Shown here in pieces: positions 60,723-64,000 of a stretch of DNA of 64,000 nt. The notes under the pieces were generated by a model. That model saw only the letters and a list, made by a program, of their open reading frames with translations, searched no databases and was not told the DNA's origin. Source of the DNA: Gillisia lutea (lineage in GTDB: Bacteria; Bacteroidota; Bacteroidia; Flavobacteriales; Flavobacteriaceae); assembly GCF_021568705.1 (NCBI RefSeq), contig NZ_JAKGTH010000009.1:62001-126000 (forward strand), given 5' to 3'. The translations under genes were made by a program, and so were the position numbers. Within the stretch, counting starts at the first letter, position 1; every line of letters starts with the position of its first letter.

Positions 60723-61679
60723 ATGAAAATTACCGAGCATATAAAAGCAGCTAAAGGAAAGACCCTATTTTCCTTTGAAATTTTACCTCCCTTAAAAGGG
60801 CAACATATTCAATCTATTTTTGACGGCATAGATCCCCTTATGGAATTTAATCCCCCTTTTATTGATGTTACTTACCATCGGGAAGAATATGTATATATAG
60901 AACAACCTAATGGGTTTCTAGAGAAGCGGGTAGTTAGAAAACGGCCGGGAACGGTAGGGATTTGTGCAGCCATTCAAAATAAATATGGAATCGATGCGGT
61001 ACCACATATTTTATGCGGAGGTTTTACAAAAGAAGATACCGAGAACTTTTTAATAGATCTGGATTTCTTAGGTATTAAAAATGTCATGGCCTTACGAGGG
61101 GATGCTGTAAAAAGTGAAACTTATTTTAAGCCTGAGCCGAAGGGGAATAATTTTGCATCTGATTTGGTGATACAAATCTCGCAAATGAATGATGGAAAAT
61201 ACCTCGACACTCCTTTAGAGAAAAACCATACCACCGATTTTTGCGTAGGTGTTGCAGGATATCCTGAAAAACACATGGAAGCACCAAGTTTGGATAATGA
61301 TATTGAAAAACTAAAAGCGAAGGTTGCAGCCGGAGCAGAATATGTTGTAACCCAAATGTTCTTCGACAATAAGAAGTATTTTGAATTTGTTGAAAAATGC
61401 AGGTTAAGCGGGATTACAGTTCCTATTATTCCCGGTTTAAAGCCTTTGGCTACAAAAAGACAGCTTACAAATATTCCGCATAGATTTCATGTGGATATGC
61501 CAGAAGCTCTTATTTCAGAAGTTACTAAATGTCACAATAATGAAGAAGTAAGAGAAGTGGGAGTAGAATGGTGTATCGCTCAAAGCAAAGAGCTCATAGC
61601 GTCTGGAGTAGATGTATTGCATTATTATTCAATGGGTAAAAGCACAAATATTCATAAAATAGCTTCCTCTGTTTTTTGA
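60723..61679 (+). CDS. metF: 5,10-methylenetetrahydrofolate reductase
   Basis: 318 residues. FSFEILPPLKGQ near the start, the catalytic Glu in that segment, DFLGIKNVMALRGDAVK, AGAEYVVTQMFFDNKKYFEF and IIPGLKPL. It makes the methyl-folate that MetH uses; it follows metH by 7 bases under the same SAM-I control. Confidence 0.96.
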   Translation: MKITEHIKAAKGKTLFSFEILPPLKGQHIQSIFDGIDPLMEFNPPFIDVTYHREEYVYIEQPNGFLEKRVVRKRPGTVGICAAIQNKYGIDAVPHILCGGFTKEDTENFLIDLDFLGIKNVMALRGDAVKSETYFKPEPKGNNFASDLVIQISQMNDGKYLDTPLEKNHTTDFCVGVAGYPEKHMEAPSLDNDIEKLKAKVAAGAEYVVTQMFFDNKKYFEFVEKCRLSGITVPIIPGLKPLATKRQLTNIPHRFHVDMPEALISEVTKCHNNEEVREVGVEWCIAQSKELIASGVDVLHYYSMGKSTNIHKIASSVF

Positions 61680-61688
61680 TTAATAGGT

Positions 61689-61696
61689 TACATTTG
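61689..61696 (+). promoter_or_regulatory. -7 box of the lipid A deacylase gene
   Basis: TACATTTG, an exact TAnnTTTG match, only seven bases before the ATG at 61704, so the transcript would have a leader of about 4 bases. The -33 element is poor. Confidence 0.45.
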
Positions 61697-61703
61697 CCCC
61701 CGT

Positions 61704-62807
61704 ATGAAAAAAATTACCCTTTGGTTATTGCTTGTTTCCTGCTCTGTGGCTTTTAGTCAGAATGAGGTTAAAAAGTATTTTTCTTTGGAAGCCAATTATT
61801 TCTACGGAACGATAGTGGAGCATAATCCGGATATTGCGCATTTAATAACAGGGCATCCCACGGGTTTCATTTTGGGTATAAATAGAAAGACCTATGGTTT
61901 AGAAGCCTGGGAGAGAAGATATAACTATCCCGATTTTGGCTATTCATTCTCTTATCAGAATATGAAAAATCAATATCTAGGAGAGAATTATGCGCTATAT
62001 GCTCATTTTAACTTCTATTTCTTGAAGCGCAATCTCATGTTCAGGATTGGTCAGGGAATTGCGTATGCTACTCAACCATATGATCCTGAGACTAATTACA
62101 TCAATAATGCTTACGGTTCTAGATTATTAAGTTCCACGTATTTGATGGCCAATTATCAAAAGCAAAATATTTATAAGGGTTTAGGTGTGCAGGGCGGAGT
62201 TTCACTCATTCATTATTCTAATGCCGATTTTAAATCTCCCAATAACAGCACAAATACTTTTACATTCAACCTTGGGGTGAACTATCTCTTAGAACATGAA
62301 AATATTCCGCAGTATATTCCAAAGGATCCGGCAGAGAAAAGATATACTGAACCGATTCATTACAACTTTGTGCTTAGGAGTGGAGTGAATACCACCGGGG
62401 TTATTGGCTCTAAGCAATATCCTTTTTTAACTATATCGACTTATGCTGATAAGGTGATCAATAAAAAGAGCACGTTGCAGGCGGGAGCTGAGGTATTCTT
62501 TTCGAAAGCTTTAGAAGAATTCATTTATTATCAGTCGGTAGCCTTTCCACAGGGAAAAACAGAAGGAGATGAAGATGCGAAGCGAGTGGGTGTATTTGTA
62601 GGACATAAGCTAACCTTCAATAAAATGTCGCTTATTACTCAACTGGGATATTATGCGTACTATCCTTATGATAATTATGTGGAAAGAGTTTATAACAGAT
62701 TAGGACTGGAGCGAAAAATATCTGAGCATTTATGGGCATCGGTAACAGTTCGTTCTCATGCTGCCAATGCTGAAGCAGTAGAATTTTCTCTCGGGTATAG
62801 ATTATAG
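61704..62807 (+). CDS. Acyloxyacyl hydrolase-like lipid A deacylase (PagL fold)
   Basis: 367 residues, larger than PagL of Proteobacteria. A signal peptide (LWLLLVSCSVAFSQ) is followed by a beta-barrel with alternating aromatic residues that ends in EFSLGYRL. LIHYSNADF matches the His-x-Ser-Asn-Ala active site of PagL, which removes the 3-O acyl chain of lipid A in the outer membrane. The specific lipid substrate is inferred. Confidence 0.85.
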   Translation: MKKITLWLLLVSCSVAFSQNEVKKYFSLEANYFYGTIVEHNPDIAHLITGHPTGFILGINRKTYGLEAWERRYNYPDFGYSFSYQNMKNQYLGENYALYAHFNFYFLKRNLMFRIGQGIAYATQPYDPETNYINNAYGSRLLSSTYLMANYQKQNIYKGLGVQGGVSLIHYSNADFKSPNNSTNTFTFNLGVNYLLEHENIPQYIPKDPAEKRYTEPIHYNFVLRSGVNTTGVIGSKQYPFLTISTYADKVINKKSTLQAGAEVFFSKALEEFIYYQSVAFPQGKTEGDEDAKRVGVFVGHKLTFNKMSLITQLGYYAYYPYDNYVERVYNRLGLERKISEHLWASVTVRSHAANAEAVEFSLGYRL

Positions 62808-62858
62808 ATCATGAGAAATAGCAAAGATAAAATGAAGCGCTTCAGTAAAATTTATACT

Positions 62859-63617
62859 ATGAAAAAGCTGTACTTTATAATATTTTCTCTTTTATTCATT
62901 TGTAGTTGTGATACAGAAGATGCACCGGGTTGTTTTAAAAAAGCTGGCGATATTGTAATAGATGAAGTAGAGGTGGCGCCATTTAACGAAATTATTGTTT
63001 ACGAAAGAGTGAAGCTTTTTATAGAGCAGGGGCCCGTTCAAAAGATAGTGATAGAGACAGGTAAAAATTTACGCAAGGATGTATCGGTAAGTGTTGAAAA
63101 TAATCGCTTAAGTATTAGAAATGAAAATTCCTGCAATCTTTTTCGGGAGTATGATCTTACTAAGGTATATGTTACGCTTCCTAATTTAACCTGGCTTCAA
63201 AACAGCAGCGGGAGTGCGGTGGAGAGTATAGGACAGTTGAAATTAGATAATCTCTGGCTGCGCTCCGTGAATCAGGAAGACGATCTTTCCATTCATACCG
63301 ATGGCGATTTTATTCTGGATCTGCATGTACAATCGCTTCGCATTACTAATGATAATGTGTCTAACTATTTTCTTAAAGGAAAGGCAGAGAATTTTAATGC
63401 GTTTTTTGCTGCCGGAGATGGCAGATTAGAAGCCACAGATTTAATAGTTCAGAATTATGAGATCTTTCATCGTGGAACCAATAAAATGATCGTGAATCCT
63501 CAAAAATCTATAAAAGGAGAAATTAGAAGCAGTGGAGACGTTATTGCTAAAAATCGTCCCCCAATAGTTAATGTGGAAGAATTTTATACTGGAAAACTTA
63601 TTTTTGAAGTGCCTTGA
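62859..63617 (+). CDS. Head-GIN domain (DUF2807) lipoprotein
   Basis: 252 residues from the ATG at 62859, which opens a clean lipoprotein signal (KKLYFIIFSLLFICSCD); an ATG at 62811 gives a longer n-region. The rest is a beta-helix of DUF2807 type: NEIIVYERVKLFIEQGP, VYVTLPNLTWLQNSSGSAVES, ending in KSIKGEIRSSGDVIAKNRPP. The family is frequent in Bacteroidota; function unknown, possibly an adhesin or auto-transporter-like fold. It follows the deacylase closely. Confidence 0.85.
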   Translation: MKKLYFIIFSLLFICSCDTEDAPGCFKKAGDIVIDEVEVAPFNEIIVYERVKLFIEQGPVQKIVIETGKNLRKDVSVSVENNRLSIRNENSCNLFREYDLTKVYVTLPNLTWLQNSSGSAVESIGQLKLDNLWLRSVNQEDDLSIHTDGDFILDLHVQSLRITNDNVSNYFLKGKAENFNAFFAAGDGRLEATDLIVQNYEIFHRGTNKMIVNPQKSIKGEIRSSGDVIAKNRPPIVNVEEFYTGKLIFEVP

Positions 63618-63658
63618 TAATTAGTCTCTTAGGTTGAATAATAAGCTTTTTTAAAAAT

Positions 63659-64000
63659 CTATTGCCCGCTTGTCAATTCGGCGAAAAGCGTTTCCAGATT
63701 TTTTGTTTTTCGGTTGAGCTGAAGCGTTTTTAAACCGTTATCATGAGCAAAATCGAATACCGCCGGCCGCATATCTTTTGTAGTGTCAAATTTCAATTCA
63801 TAATGAAAGCCGCCAATGTTCTTGGCAACTATTAAATGAGGTAAGGCATTTAAAGCAACTTCTTCAATTCGATAATCAAATTCAACTTGAATAATCTGTT
63901 CATTCTCATCTCTCAGCTCCTTCATCTTCTTATCGGCAACGATCTTCCCCTTATTAATAATGATCACCCTGTCGCAAATAGCTTCCACCTCCTGCATAAT
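63659..64000 (-). CDS. gldA: ABC transporter ATPase, gliding protein GldA-like, C-terminal part
   Basis: The last 113 residues; the N-terminal ATPase core lies beyond base 64000. IMQEVEAICDRVIIINKGKI is the region after the H-loop of an ABC ATPase, preceded in frame by codon ATT as in the usual STHIMQEV. The last 75 residues form a regulatory domain (EEVALNALPHLIVAKNIGG, LETLFAELTSGQ) as in GldA. It powers the GldAFG gliding transporter by family; identity is likely but rests on a fragment. Confidence 0.8.
   Translation of the reverse strand: MMQEVEAICDRVIIINKGKIVADKKMKELRDENEQIIQVEFDYRIEEVALNALPHLIVAKNIGGFHYELKFDTTKDMRPAVFDFAHDNGLKTLQLNRKTKNLETLFAELTSGQ

Noticed and set aside
1-64000. Mobile elements, CRISPR arrays, tRNA or rRNA genes
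   Set aside because: Read through both strands without seeing transposase-like proteins, regularly spaced repeats, cloverleaf-like sequences or rRNA motifs; a tRNAscan/Infernal run would settle it.

Overview
This window is a stretch of chromosome from an AT-rich member of the Bacteroidota, most probably a marine Flavobacteriaceae (Gramella/Salegentibacter/Zunongwangia-like; genus is an inference from protein flavour only). Evidence: the -33 TTG / -7 TAnnTTTG promoter type, near absence of Shine-Dalgarno sites, 2TM, DUF6122 and DUF5686 proteins, a gliding-motility ABC ATPase (GldA), a T9SS-tail-like secreted protein, a two-gene MetH, and the S24 repressor/dinB/dnaE damage cassette. I saw no rRNA, tRNA, IS element, prophage or CRISPR array.

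Layout. 1-3015: an SOS-like cassette, dnaE-type polymerase and dinB divergent from an autocleavable XRE/S24 repressor, with operator-like palindromes between them. 3039-3877: three small paralogous lipoproteins. 3992-11100: KDO transferase, a DegT aminotransferase, a plug-domain surface protein, an AraC regulator and a small secreted protein. 11104-23026: mostly minus-strand housekeeping (fabD, folA, ergothioneine egtB/egtD, thyA, a NupC-type transporter, a DUF151 nuclease, etfBA). 23198-31364: pdhB, a DUF5686 outer-membrane protein, soluble and membrane pyrophosphatases, App1-like phosphatase. 31436-41068: fatty-acid hydroxylase, deoxynucleoside kinase, a DUF302 lipoprotein, an AraC/aldehyde dehydrogenase/DUF779 module, stress proteins, acyl-CoA dehydrogenase.

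41199-61679 is the most remarkable part: a sulfur/methionine island. It holds metK behind a SAM-II-like aptamer; metY-metX-hom-metZ behind two tandem short ORFs rich in Met and Cys codons, each followed by an intrinsic terminator; an Rrf2 regulator; a sulfate assimilation operon (DUF2061, cysH, cysD, cysN) with a candidate Rrf2 operator at its promoter; a third Met/Cys-rich short ORF plus terminator inside that operon just before sulfite reductase, cobA, the precorrin-2 dehydrogenase and a flavin reductase; then OsmC, and a SAM-I riboswitch before split metH and metF. In each of the three short-ORF leaders, a segment at the end of the ORF is complementary to the 5' arm of the following terminator. 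This is the classic geometry of ribosome-mediated attenuation, here apparently sensing Met/Cys charging. I regard this three-copy attenuation system, layered with two SAM aptamer classes and an Rrf2 operator, as the best candidate for an under-described system.

61704-64000: a PagL-like lipid A deacylase, a head-GIN lipoprotein and the end of gldA.
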